Assembly (NCBI RefSeq): GCF_011075055.1
Contig: NC_058151.1
Location: 11,319,300 to 11,383,299, forward strand
DNA: 64,000 bases
Direction of reading: 5' to 3'
DNA from: Mangifera indica
Lineage: Eukaryota; Streptophyta; Magnoliopsida; Sapindales; Anacardiaceae
Both the position numbers and the translations under genes were made by a program. Numbering within the stretch: position 1 is the stretch's first letter; each line of letters begins with the position of its first letter. The notes under the pieces are model-generated. The model saw only the letters and a program-made list of their open reading frames with translations, did no database searches and was not told the DNA's origin. Shown here one piece after another: positions 48,197-58,643 of this stretch.

Positions 48197-48634
48197 TGTC
48201 ACTTACCCAGCCAAAAACCGGTTGAGCCAAACGGCAGGTCTAATAGTCTAGGTGTTTGATCTAATGAATAGAACACAAGAAAGTGGTATATAAGTGTATG
48301 GATTGGATCTTAACACAAGTCAATTGGTTTTGTGTAATATGGGTTTCAATCTTCACACTTGTAAGCTCAATATATATTTTCGGTATGGTATCAGAACACG
48401 AGCCAAATAGTGGGTTTAAAAACCTAAGTGTTTCTGAATACAAGTGACAATACACTCAGCTAAAAACCGGATGAGCCAAACAGCAGGTCTAACAGCCTAA
48501 GTATTTGATCTAATAAATAGAACACAAGATAATGGTATATAAGTGTGTGGATTAGATCTTAACACAAACCAATTGGTTTTGTGTAATATGAGTTTTAATT
48601 TTCACACTTATAAGCTCAATATATATTTCCGACA
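48197..48634 (+). mobile_element. TRIM-like miniature LTR element
   Basis: Two direct repeats of about 189 and 190 bp (48197-48385 and 48445-48634) start with TG and end TTTTCGGTA or TTTCCGACA. Between them are only 59 bp, opening with TGGTATCAGAACACG, a tRNA-iMet primer site directly after the left repeat. This is the layout of a terminal-repeat retrotransposon in miniature, which has no genes. I see no matching TSD, and unit 1 lacks the element, so one flank seems to have been lost by a deletion. Confidence 0.75.
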
Positions 48635-48914
48635 GTTACGCCTGGAAATATAGAGTATACACCATCACTATATAATTACTAAATGGCCAATAATGTTTAT
48701 AATATTTAATTTTCTAGGCTACTTCAACTGGCGTGAACAGGCACACTAACTTACAACCGAAGCTTCCCATCAGGAATACTAAAGACCTTACTGAGTCAAA
48801 TTCAACAAATAATTTTCTATGACGGGAAGATGTGAAATGCTAACTTACCAACCTGATATCAATATTAACTTCCATATCTTCATCTCTCTCAATAATCTCT
48901 GTCTCTCTCTGAAA

Positions 48915-49721
48915 ATGGCTCTTCATCTCTCTCCAAGCCTCTGCTTGTTCTCCACCATCACCATAATCTTCATCTTAGTCCAAGTCCCAACATCTGTGTC
49001 AACCATCGATGCGAAATATGAAAATTGTAGCGCCCCTTTTCCCTGTGCAACCTTGGAGAATCTCGAATACCCTTTTTGGGGAGGGGGTAGGCCAGAGTTT
49101 TGTGGGCACCCGGTTTATGAGTTGAACTGCCAAGGCGAGGTTGCAGAGATCACTATCATGGCGAAAAACTACGGAGAAATCTACAGAGTGCTGGAAGTAA
49201 ATAACGTTTCTTGGACTCTCACAGTTGCTATAGAAGATTACTGGGATAACATTTGTCCCGCAAGCCATGTCACTGGTACTATAGATCCCAGGTTCTTTAA
49301 TTATACCTCCGATACAGAAAATGTAACACTGTATTATGGTTGTCCTCCTCTTGGAAATGACATCTCGGTGCTGCTTCACTTGAAGTTTAATTGCAGCCCG
49401 GAAAAGACAGACACCAATAATTACTATTTCATAGTATGTTAACAGGTTACGTGATAAGAGCCATTAGCATTTTCTTCGGAGGTTGTGACAGAAACGTTAC
49501 TATTCCGGGGAGACTGTCAGCATTTCCGTTCTTAAATTATACAGCTGCAGCAAATGTGAGTGAAGCTCTTAGAGAGGGTTTTGATTCGCAATGGAACGCA
49601 AATAATAGCTTATGTGACAAATGTAAAAACTCAGGTGGACTGTGTGGATATGACCCTGATACTGATGAATTCACTTGTTATTTTCGTGATAAGCCTTATC
49701 CCTTGACTTGTTCCTCAAAAG
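48915..49721 (+). pseudogene. LRK10L ectodomain exon c, unit 2, 22 bp deletion
   Basis: Opens MALHLSPSLCLFSTITIIF, with GUB_WAK_bind containing CSAPFPCATLENLEYPFWG and CGHPVYELNC. The codon that is TAA in unit 1 is AAA here. The frame reads to TNNYYFIVC and stops near 49440. The C-terminal module continues in another frame: NVTIPGR, NVSEALREGFDSQW and CKNSGGLCGYDPDTDEF, to a phase-1 donor (AAAAG/GTACTT) at 49721. Compared with unit 1, 22 bp between two ATA copies are gone near 49434; adding 22 to the 807 bp gives 829, again phase 1. Up to the stop it could give a secreted ectodomain fragment. Confidence 0.82.
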
Positions 49722-50679
49722 GTACTTCCCATCTCTATTTCGTTACTTCTGCAACACTAAGTTTCTGCAATATTGCTGGATTAAGGTTTAGCATATTCCT
49801 TAAATTGATGCTATTTAGAAGGTTGTAGGAAACTCCCCCTTTTTGTTCAAAGTATTGACCTTTTCCACCAAATCCAGAAGAAAAATAATTAGAAGACAGA
49901 TTGATGTTTTGTTTTCCATTTACTTGTTTTTTGCCCTCTATAACTCTTAAAGGCAGTCCTCAAAGTTACCTTTTTCTCTCTGGAAGTATTATCCAGAAAT
50001 CCTCTGCCTGTTGTTTTAGGCCCCTGTTTCATACCAGCTCTCGCCCTTGACGTTGTCATTATTGATCACTCCAACCAAATCTACAAGCTATGCTTCCAAA
50101 TAAGGCAGCTACTTTTAAATTACTCTGCAACCAAACATATTTTAGTACTCCAGATCAAACATGGAAAATGTGCTAGGTGGCCTTCATTGACCAAGAGGAA
50201 ATCAGGTTAAGGGAAACTGTCAAAGAAATACTAACACTATAACATAAACGTATTGGGAGCCAAGTTCTGATATTTTATTAAGGAATCTGTCAATGGTCAA
50301 TGGCTATTTCTCGTCCTATTTGTCTATAAAATATTTGGTCTTGTCTTGTTCAAATCGTAATGTCAAAATTGATGGCTAACAAAAGCAAGCTTCTCATACC
50401 CATGTGATCTATAGCACCTCATGAATTAAATCACTATGAACTGAACTCTAGGCCAGTTTCTGTTTCATGTTTGTTCATTTAACCTGCTGGAATAAAGCTG
50501 ATCTCTGAAGATGAGCCTACAAAATTTGGAAACGGCAGTGTTTGTAATACACTAGTACAGTAATCAGTTTCAGCAGAAAATTCGATAATAGCCATCTCAA
50601 TTCTCAAGAAGTACATAGAATAGATTTCAGGTATCAGGGCTTCACAAAAGCCTCAAACACACATTTACAAACTATAGTA
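49722..50679 (+). other. Sequence after exon c, unit 2
   Basis: Collinear with 21840-22605 and then 36740-36949 of unit 1. It contains the empty site of copia D (TTTCTGTTTCATG, about 50457). Read-through of the exon c donor gives a hydrophobic tail to 49828. No gene is seen in the remainder. Confidence 0.6.
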
Positions 50680-50993
50680 TGGCTATATAGAAATAGGAAG
50701 TAAACATCCTAGGGTAAGTGATGTTGGCTTAATTGTTCCCTTTTCTAAATCGATAATTCTGCCGGCAAAGGAGGATTGGTCAGTCATGAAACAAGCCTTA
50801 TGAGGCGGATTTCAGGTGAAATTGAATGTAAATAACACTATTTGTGAGAAATGCATCGAATTTCAGAGATTTTGTGGTTACGATCAAAATTTCAATCGAC
50901 CAATTTGTTTTGGCTGAAATTGACAATTTTGCTCATCTGCACGATGCTACATCTTACTGTCCAACCAAGGCTTAAATGAGTCCCCAGCTCCGG
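50680..50993 (+). pseudogene. LRK10L ectodomain exon d remnant, unit 2
   Basis: This is the C-terminal part of an ectodomain exon: a VPFSKSIILPAKE-like stretch, a stop inside KQAL-GGFQVKLNVNNTI, then CEKCIEFQRFCGYDQNF and ICFG followed by a stop. Here the CEKC part is in frame with GGFQV, unlike unit 1. A phase-1 donor (CCGG/GTATGC) is at 50993, about 330 bp before the 54 bp exon. The N-terminal half is unrecognisable. Confidence 0.65.
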
Positions 50994-51322
50994 GTATGCA
51001 CCACTCTTTTGTAGGTAGAAATTAAAGATCTATATGGCACTGAGTCAATCCAAGCTTGTAGGTGAGGGGTCCAATACATAAAACTTGGGATTTTTTTTTC
51101 ATTCTGTCTTTACCCAGTTGAATGTACATAGTTGATATCTCACCTAAAATAAAAACTTAAATTTGTTGGTCAGGACTCAAGAATGTATCAGTCCAATAAT
51201 TATTCTAGCTGTTCTAGATTTTATTTTGTTACAGCAGTCCTCGTGAACTTCATTTTAGATTTTTTTTTTTTTAAGTCTGTTGCTACTCAACGGAGTCTTA
51301 TGATACTTTGACTATGCTGCAG
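50994..51322 (+). other. Intron before the 54 bp exon, unit 2
   Basis: Collinear with 37275-38169 of unit 1 minus the 550 bp transposon. It has a T-rich tract near 51261 and the acceptor CTGCAG at 51317-51322. Confidence 0.6.
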
Positions 51323-52654
51323 GAGCATCTTCCAAAAAGAAATCATTCGTCAACAACCCATGGAAGATTGCTGTAGGTAATATTTTCATCAGGCAATTTG
51401 GTGTATTTTTCCGCTAACAATAACTACCATGAGTCAACAGTTACTTCTGAAATGATAATTTCTAAAAGTTACTCAGAAATGTTCAATTTTTAACACGACT
51501 GATTTCGCAATCTATTTTGAATCACAGGAATTATAGCTAGTATGCTTGGCATGGGGACGATTATAATTATCCTCTCAATGGTTGGCATGGGACAATTGTG
51601 GAAGAAGAAAACAGAAGATGATCAAAGAATGGAGGCCTTTATTAGAAATTGTGGATCGCATGCTCCACGAAGATATACTTTTTCTGATGTTAGAAATATT
51701 ACAAAATCATTCAGTGAAAAACTTGGTCAAGGAGGCTATGGTAATGTTTACAAAGGAAAACTGCCCGATGGTCGTCTTGTGGCAGTGAAGATCTTGAAGG
51801 AATCTAAGGGCAATGAAGAGGAGTTCATCAATGAGGTGGCTAGCATGAGTAGAACATCCCATGTAAATATAGTAAGCCTTCTGGGTTTTTGCTGTGAGAA
51901 GAATAAAAGAGCTTTAATCTATGAATTCATGTGCAACGGATCTTTGGATAAGTTTATACATGATACAGAATCTTCGACTACAAATTGCAATTTGGAGTGG
52001 AAAACACTTTACCAAATTGCAATCGGCATTGCTAGAGGACTAGAATACTTACACAGAGGTTGTAACATAAGAATTGTGCATTTTGATATAAAACCTCACA
52101 ACATTCTTTTAGATGAAAATTTTTGTCCAAAAATTTCTGATTTTGGGCTTGCTAAACAATCCGACCAGAAAGACAGTATCATATCAATGTTAAACACAAG
52201 AGGAACTATAGGATACATTGCACCAGAAATGTTTTGTAGAAGCTTTGGAGGAGTATCTCACAAGTCCGATATCTACAGTTATGGAATGATGATTTTAGAA
52301 ATAGTTGGAGCAAGAAAGAATATTGGTGTCAGGGTATCACAAACAAGTGAAATATATTTTCCAAATTCAATCTATAACCTTCTTAAACTAGATAACGATT
52401 TTGATCTTCCAAGCGTTGTCACTGAAGAGGAAAAAGAGACAGCAAAAAGGATGATATTGGTGAGCTTGTGGTGCATTCAAACCAATCCATCTCATAGACC
52501 ATCAATGACCAAAGTTGTGGAGATGTTGGAAGGTAGACCACAGAACTTACAAATTCCACCAAAACCTTGTTGGTCTTCTCCGCCAAGATCCCCCAGACTT
52601 TCTTCAGTGGCATCCTCATCAACACAACTTGCTTCCAAATGTGAAATGCTTTAA
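51323..52654 (+). CDS. LRK10L-type receptor kinase, exons 2-3 (TM and non-RD kinase), unit 2
   Basis: Exon 2 is 51323-51376 (54 bp) and exon 3 is 51528-52654, joined through a split Gly codon over a 151 bp GT-AG intron. In the 660-residue model the TM helix is about 287-308, the P-loop LGQGGYGNVYKG starts at 351, the ATP Lys is 373, the helix-C Glu about 388, the loop IVHFDIKPHNILL has HFD at 470-472, and DFG is at 490-492, followed by GTIGYIAPE. The HFD motif makes it a non-RD kinase. The C-tail is Ser/Pro-rich. It is the kinase half of the intact gene and closely similar to unit 1, which has a THC-type difference (FTCDTE against FIHDTE here). Role: plasma-membrane receptor kinase, probably in defence or stress signalling by family. 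Confidence 0.9.
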
Positions 52655-52908
52655 AATTTGGGAGATAATTGTAACAAAATAAGTATTATCTTGATAATCT
52701 TATAATATTTACAGTGGAGATGATAATTTGATTATTTATTATATTATCTATTATATCAATATTAATAATAAAAAATTTATCGAAATCTTTTATTTAGAAT
52801 AAATCAAATAAAAGATAGATAAAAACTAGATTATTAGAATAATATATGATTACATTGAATCCAACACCCAAAAATGTATAAATTAATGATGATTTATCAT
52901 TTTAAATT
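52655..52908 (+). other. 3' flank of unit 2
   Basis: Collinear with 39503-39758. AT-rich, no gene. It ends at AAATT (52904-52908), the diverged target-site copy left of copia C. Confidence 0.5.
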
Positions 52909-54336
52909 TCTTGGAAAGAGAAATTCTAATGTTGAAGCTGAAGGTAAAAGAAATAACAAAAATTCTTTTTTAGAAACGGCAGCAATTGCTTTAAATCAAA
53001 TTTGTTACCAATATATCATTTCATTGAATCAAATTGTGCTTAAATACAAACTCAATAATAACTGAAAAGCTACAAAAATGGAATATGGTTACACAATTTT
53101 AGCCATAAACAATTTTTTAGCCACTAACAAAAAAATTGAAAGAAATGCATAATAGGAACTTAACTAACAACATACAACTAAAAAATAGAACAAACATAAC
53201 AAAAAACTAAAATTTGGTCTTGCCAATAACTTCTCCAACTATTCGACACTCCTCTTTGCTTTAGTAGTTGCAAACTCCGAGTTTTTTTTTCTCAGAAACT
53301 CAAATCTGCTTGTAGGGAGAGCTTTGGTGAAGACATTTGTATTGCGATCACTTATCTTGCTATACAACAAGCATACTTCACCATTCTTCTGTACCACAAG
53401 AAATACAATTTAATATTAAAATACTTAGTCTTTCCATAGAAAACAAGATTGTTGGATATTGCAATTGTTGTTTGAATGCCAAACGCTTTTGTGCTCTCTT
53501 TCTACTCTATATGCACATCAATCAACACCTTTCTAAGCCACAAAGCTTGATGTATAGTTGTTGTGGCAACAATGAATTCAACTTCAATAGTTGATTGAGC
53601 CAATTTCTCTTGCTTCTTAGAACTCCATGACAACAAGCCAAAGCTAAAGGTGATATAATATCCCGATGTATTTTTCATATCATCAAAATTACTAGCCTAG
53701 TCAATGTCAGAATAGCCATGAAATTGAAATTTTGACTATGCTAAAACAAAACTCCATAATCAATAGTTCTTTTGACATATCTAAGCACTCGTTTAGGAAC
53801 TTTTAGATGCAATTCACTAACACAATGTTGAAATCTAGACAAAATACTCACAACGTACAGTATATCAAGTCTTGTTGTTGTGAGGAATATCAGGCCTCTA
53901 ATGAGACTTCTTTAGTTAGCTTTCCCCATCTTTTCAGTCGCATCTTCCTTGTAGAGCTTTTCCTTTTGGTTCATAGGAGCACTCATTGGCTTGCAATCCT
54001 TCATTTTAAACTTCTTCAAAATTTCTTTAGCATGCTTCTTTTAACAAATGAACAGCCTATTGATTTTGTTTGATTTCCATGGAAAAGAAGAATGCCATTT
54101 CTCCTAAGTCTATCATCTCAAATACTTTTGTCATTTCTTCTTTGAATTTCTCAATAAGTGCTACATTGCTTCCTATCACTAAGAGATCATCCACATACTA
54201 TGAAACTATCACAATATTCTCATCAGCATGCTTAACATAAAAGTGTAAACTCACTCAAACTTTTCACAAAACCTAGCTTCAGCAAATGTTGATCTATTTT
54301 GTTATGTCAAGCCCTTGAAGCTTGCTTTAAACCATA
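52909..54336 (-). mobile_element. Copia C, left part only (3' LTR to RT)
   Basis: The LTR (about 52909-53248) matches those of copia A and B, though its first bases are TCTTGG, not TGTTGG. The internal part, collinear with copia B 40078-41616 without the MITE, encodes remnants of RNase H and RT on the minus strand. Homology stops near 54336 after GCTTGCTTTAAACCATA. Gag, protease and integrase are missing. The break lies at almost the same place in the element as the left end of copia A. Confidence 0.8.
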
Positions 54337-54492
54337 CATTTTTCTGAAGATGATTAGAATAATTCTTGGCTTGATGTGGACAATTTTTGGCTTATCAAAA
54401 CTTTTTGTATTTTTTTAGAGACTAAAATTTTACATTTTCCTATTAAAAGTATTAAACTTGAATTTTGTCTAGCAAAAAAGAGGTTTAACCTT
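54337..54492. other. Unassigned sequence between copia C and the MULE
   Basis: AT-rich, with no recognised homology in the window. It ends at the MULE target site. If the MULE is removed it is continuous with 62328 onward. Confidence 0.5.
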
Positions 54493-54501
54493 TTTAATAT
54501 G
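54493..54501. repeat. MULE target-site duplication (left copy)
   Basis: TTTAATATG here and at 62319-62327: an exact 9 bp duplication, the usual length for Mutator-type elements. Confidence 0.92.
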
Positions 54502-54620
54502 GGGAAATTAAAATAATTACCCCAAAGATAAGGGGGCAAAACGAAATTACCCCTGCATTTTACTGTTAAACAAAAATGCCCCAAAATTGTGAAGAGACGA
54601 AAATGCCCCTCAGAGATGAA
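54502..54620 (+). repeat. MULE left terminal inverted repeat
   Basis: The first 17 bases match the reverse complement of the right end exactly. Further in, repeated ACCCC / AAATGCCCC phrases correspond to GGGGTA / GGGGCATTT at the right end. Confidence 0.8.
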
Positions 54621-54742
54621 AGGGACGATAACCACGTGCATTCGGCCAAACACACGAAAATAGAATTTTTGAATACGCGTTTTCGCACACTCGGCAACAT
54701 CGATTTTCTCTAGCGATTTTTGTGACTTTTCTGGCCACGAAG

Positions 54743-57700
54743 ATGGACAAAAAGGTTAGTAAAACAACCCTTGTCATCTCTTTATGCATTTTGGTTGATG
54801 ATTTGAGCGATTTGATGTGAAATTACCCAGTTTAGCGTTAGGGTTCCGATTTGAAATGATTGACGAAAATGCTTGATTTCTTTGTGATTTGGATAAATAT
54901 TTTTGGGGCTTTGGTGTTAGATTAGGTGTAGAGTTGATTGTTGTTGAAATGGAGTTTGAAAAACAAAGTTTGGAGGGTGAAATGTGGCCACACGAATTCA
55001 ACAGTCACCACACGAATGGCGCAGTGACCACACGAATTCGTGTGGTGAGAGTTGTTGAAGATGGGGTTGTTTTTTGCACTTTTCAAACTTCATGGACTAC
55101 ACGATATCGTGTGGTTGGGGGTGAAAATGTGTGTTTTCATCGTGTGGTAGGGCATAATATAAATTGGAAAACTTTATGGACTCGCAAAATTTTGGTCAAC
55201 CCCCCAAATTCCATGTGGTTGACGCATGAATTCGCGTGGTGGGGGGAAATTGTGATTTTCCAGAGTTATCCAGCATGCGATTCATGTGGTTGGAACCAAG
55301 GGGGCAGATTGCGATCACATAAAATTTTAGGGCTTTTTTGATATTTTTCATACGGGGTCAAATTGAAATTTATCCATCTTAAGGTTTTTTGACGTGTAGA
55401 ATTCGAATTTGATATCTGTTTTTTCAAATAAGGCCTCTATGTATAGAATTGAATAATTTATAGTATAAATTTAATATAATTGTGATTTAATTTTCATACA
55501 GGGAGTTGGACAAAAGAGAACAAGGGACGAAGGCAGGGATGAAATGCGATTTCCTTCCAAAAAATACTTCAAGGCTCAAGTTACTACACGTGGATATAGA
55601 GATGTGGGAGTCGTGATAAAAAAATTATTAACAGAGAGGCAATTACAAATGTTTCGACGTACCTGTTTCGAACACTTCCTAGACTTGAAGGATAGTCAAT
55701 TTAGTGGGGTTCTAATGCATTCCTTCATCCTTCGAGTGGTAAATAAGGTGATCTCATGAGAAGAGTTATGGTTTTGAGTTAATGATGTGGATGTCAGATT
55801 CAGTGCGTATGAGTTTGCTATTATGATAGGCCTTCGATTCAGTCATCTGATAGATATCGACCTCTATATTCCATCGAAAGCCACATATCAGATCCTCCAA
55901 ACATATTTTTACGGGTGTAAATCAGTTACATATGCTAATATGAGTCGTGTTTTCCAGCAGAGACCGTGGGGGGAGGATGACACTGATGTAGTGAAGTTAG
56001 CACTATTGTTTTATCTTCACATGGGATTGTTAGGGAGTGATTTGAGAAAAATAATTCCCCAGAAGATAGTACAATTAGTTGATCATCTTGATGGGTTTAA
56101 TGCATAATCGTGGGGAGTACGAGTGTGACAGATGACATATCACTCTATATGAGAGAATATCTCTAGAATTTCTATAGATTTCAGCCCGAAAAAGAAAAAG
56201 GAAAACCAGCTTAAGCAGTATGGCATCATGGGATTTCCACTAGCGTTTCAGGTAGTTATGATATTTATTAATTCAAAAAAAAATTTGTGTTTAAAATAAA
56301 ATTAGTTTAATATGATTGTAAATATATACAATAACTGATTTATGTTGATATTGCAGTTTTGGATATATGAGACACTGGACTGGTTATATCGATGGACGGA
56401 TATGTCGTCGATTGTAGGAGTCGTCCGGATATTGAGATGGCACACGAAGGACATTCCGGGATAAGATTTTATCTCAACTATCTTTATTGGAGATATAGTA
56501 AATACTAATTTATTAAGCATTAACATATACTCTAGATATAATAATAATGAATACTGAAAATAAATATTTTGCAAGATGATGTTAATTTTTCGATAGATTT
56601 ATCTCCGATTGAGAGAGATACAGGGTGGTATAAGGATATCGTCCGATATACAGGGGTGTCAGATAGTCGATCTTTTTCGGCGTCAAGAGATGTATCATCG
56701 AGTCATCGTGACATTAGTTCTCCGATCGTTGCTCCTCCTCCTATTGATGCTCATGTTCAGCCCCCTTCCATTTACCCGATTAGCGACCCTGTCGAGGAGC
56801 ATATATCACCAGATCTCGTGCCTAGGCCCCCTACCATTGAGCATATATCACCAGATCCCGTGCCTATGCCCCCTACCACTGAGCACTTATTAAATGATCC
56901 TTCTGTCACTAGACCAGATTTCTTCATTCATCACTTTGATGTTACATTGGCTCGATGGAGAAATCTTATCTTAGCTCAACTTACTGGGTTAGAGGCTAAG
57001 ATGGAGGATAGGTTTAGTCACATTGAGAGTAGGATGACTCTTATGGAGGATAGACAGAGTCGTATAGTGGATACAACGACTCGTACGGAGGCCAAACGAT
57101 CTCATCACCATACAGATATTACCGAATAGGTAAAAAAGTTAATACTTTACAAGATATTTAATCTATTTATATACGCAATCATATAAACCTTATAATAATT
57201 GTACATGCTATTACAGTCTTCTTGGGACGATGGTGACAGACTATCGACAGGGGCTCTGACATTCCCGTCTCCACTTATTGTCAATATGAGTGCTAACTAC
57301 TTCGAATATTTTAAGAATGTTACTTTTGAAATAAATTTTAATCTATTAAAATTATTACAACGTCAGTTGTTTTATGAGAGACCATCTCGAGAAGATCTGA
57401 TATTGACTCTTGATATTGGCGATTATATATCATTGCATGAGGTCTTCTCGATGGCACCTTCTACGATGGTTCAGGTAATTGTAACAAATGAATTTCATAT
57501 TTTGGTTAGATAATCCTTTTATGGCCTGATAACATTATATTTTCTATTTTTCCAGCATGTTGATTCGTTTTTGGGGTTGTTACGTCGACGCTAGCATGAT
57601 GATACTATGAATGTGCGACAGAACTGGACGACAATTTTGAGTTGCTTTGTAGGATACATCCCTCATGAGTATGCCACCTGGACGAGAGATCAGGATAACT

Positions 57701-58263
57701 ACCAGTTCCCTCCACTTTTTACACGTATGGTGGATGCAGATTACCCACCTGAGTTGCATTTGCAACCATGGGGTATGATCGATGAGGTTAGTATTCGAAT
57801 CTCAAGTACTTTTCGAAGAATAATGGATTAAGATCTAATATATATTATATCAACGTGTGTAGGTTTATATCCTAATAAACTTCAATAACATGCATTGGGT
57901 AGCAGGAGTGTTAGATTTGAAGGAGTGGAAGATTACGGTTCACTACTCTTTACAGAGTTTCACTGCTGACCCGGAGCTATTTAGGCGAAAGATGTTGGGA
58001 TATACGTCGATGATACCATATTTGCTAGCTACGACATCATTTTGGTCTGACACGCACCAGAGTCCACGGGACGATCCATTTGCATTGCATAGGGTGGTGG
58101 ATATACTGCAACAAGTGCCCCTATCAGGTGACTGTGGGGTGTTTATGTTACAATACATCGAGTGTTTAGCACTTCGCCGATCGTTATCCTTTGAGGGGGA
58201 GGACTCGTTACGCCTGCGCACTCGTTTAGGCACGCAGCTATATTTTCAAGATATTGATTGACT
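54743..58263 (+). pseudogene. MULE-borne DUF1985 plus Ulp1-like (C48) protease gene
   Basis: Proposed exons: 54743-54754 (MDKK, donor GTTAGT), 55501 on (GVGQKRTRDEGRDE, acceptor ATACAG), then a DUF1985-type region at 55544-56107 with CFEHFLDL, SFILRVV, FSAYEFAIMIGLRF, GDD-like acidic residues and LLFYLHMGLL. A further exon near 56360 follows TTGCAG. A linker at 56569-57129 has two near-identical repeats of EHISPD.VP.PPT and a coiled-coil-like segment. The C48-type end at 57607-58263 has [14 protein letters not shown] (catalytic His) and [12 protein letters not shown] (catalytic Cys). The Asp expected in the V.DS box is Tyr (VHYSLQS). Stops occur in DUF1985 (for example VIS-stop-EELWF-stop). 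It would be a SUMO-type isopeptidase; this copy looks dead. Confidence 0.78.
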
Positions 58264-58643
58264 TGTTATTTTATATGTTATTTGTATTTGTATATATGTT
58301 TATTTATTCTCTTGTATATATGTTTATTTATTTATTTGTATATATGTTTATTTATTCATTTGTATATATGTTTATCCATATATTGTTTCATTTATATACA
58401 TTTGCCTTTTATATAGTTACCGCAAGCAACAAATATAATGGAAAAAAACGATATAAAAAGATAACAACGTATGGTCAAAATTTATCCTTTGCAACAATCA
58501 CAAGCATTAAATTTACAAATACAAGTACAAAGACAACATTTATATTAAAATTAACAGCCATAAATATTAGAGTTACAGAAACAAATACAAAAATAGCATC
58601 TATATTAAAATTAACAAGTACAATTAACAGGTGCAATTATTTT
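58264..58643. repeat. Tandem repeats between the convergent MULE genes
   Basis: At about 58285-58380 a roughly 24 bp unit containing TATATATGTTTATTTATT is repeated about four times. At 58490-58630 a second pair of imperfect repeats shares TATATTAAAATTAACA. No gene is seen; the two genes end on either side. Confidence 0.7.

Noticed and set aside
54889..55341. 150-codon plus-strand frame inside the MULE
   Set aside because: Lies in the proposed first intron of the Ulp1/DUF1985 gene, has repeated CACACGAAT words and no domain.
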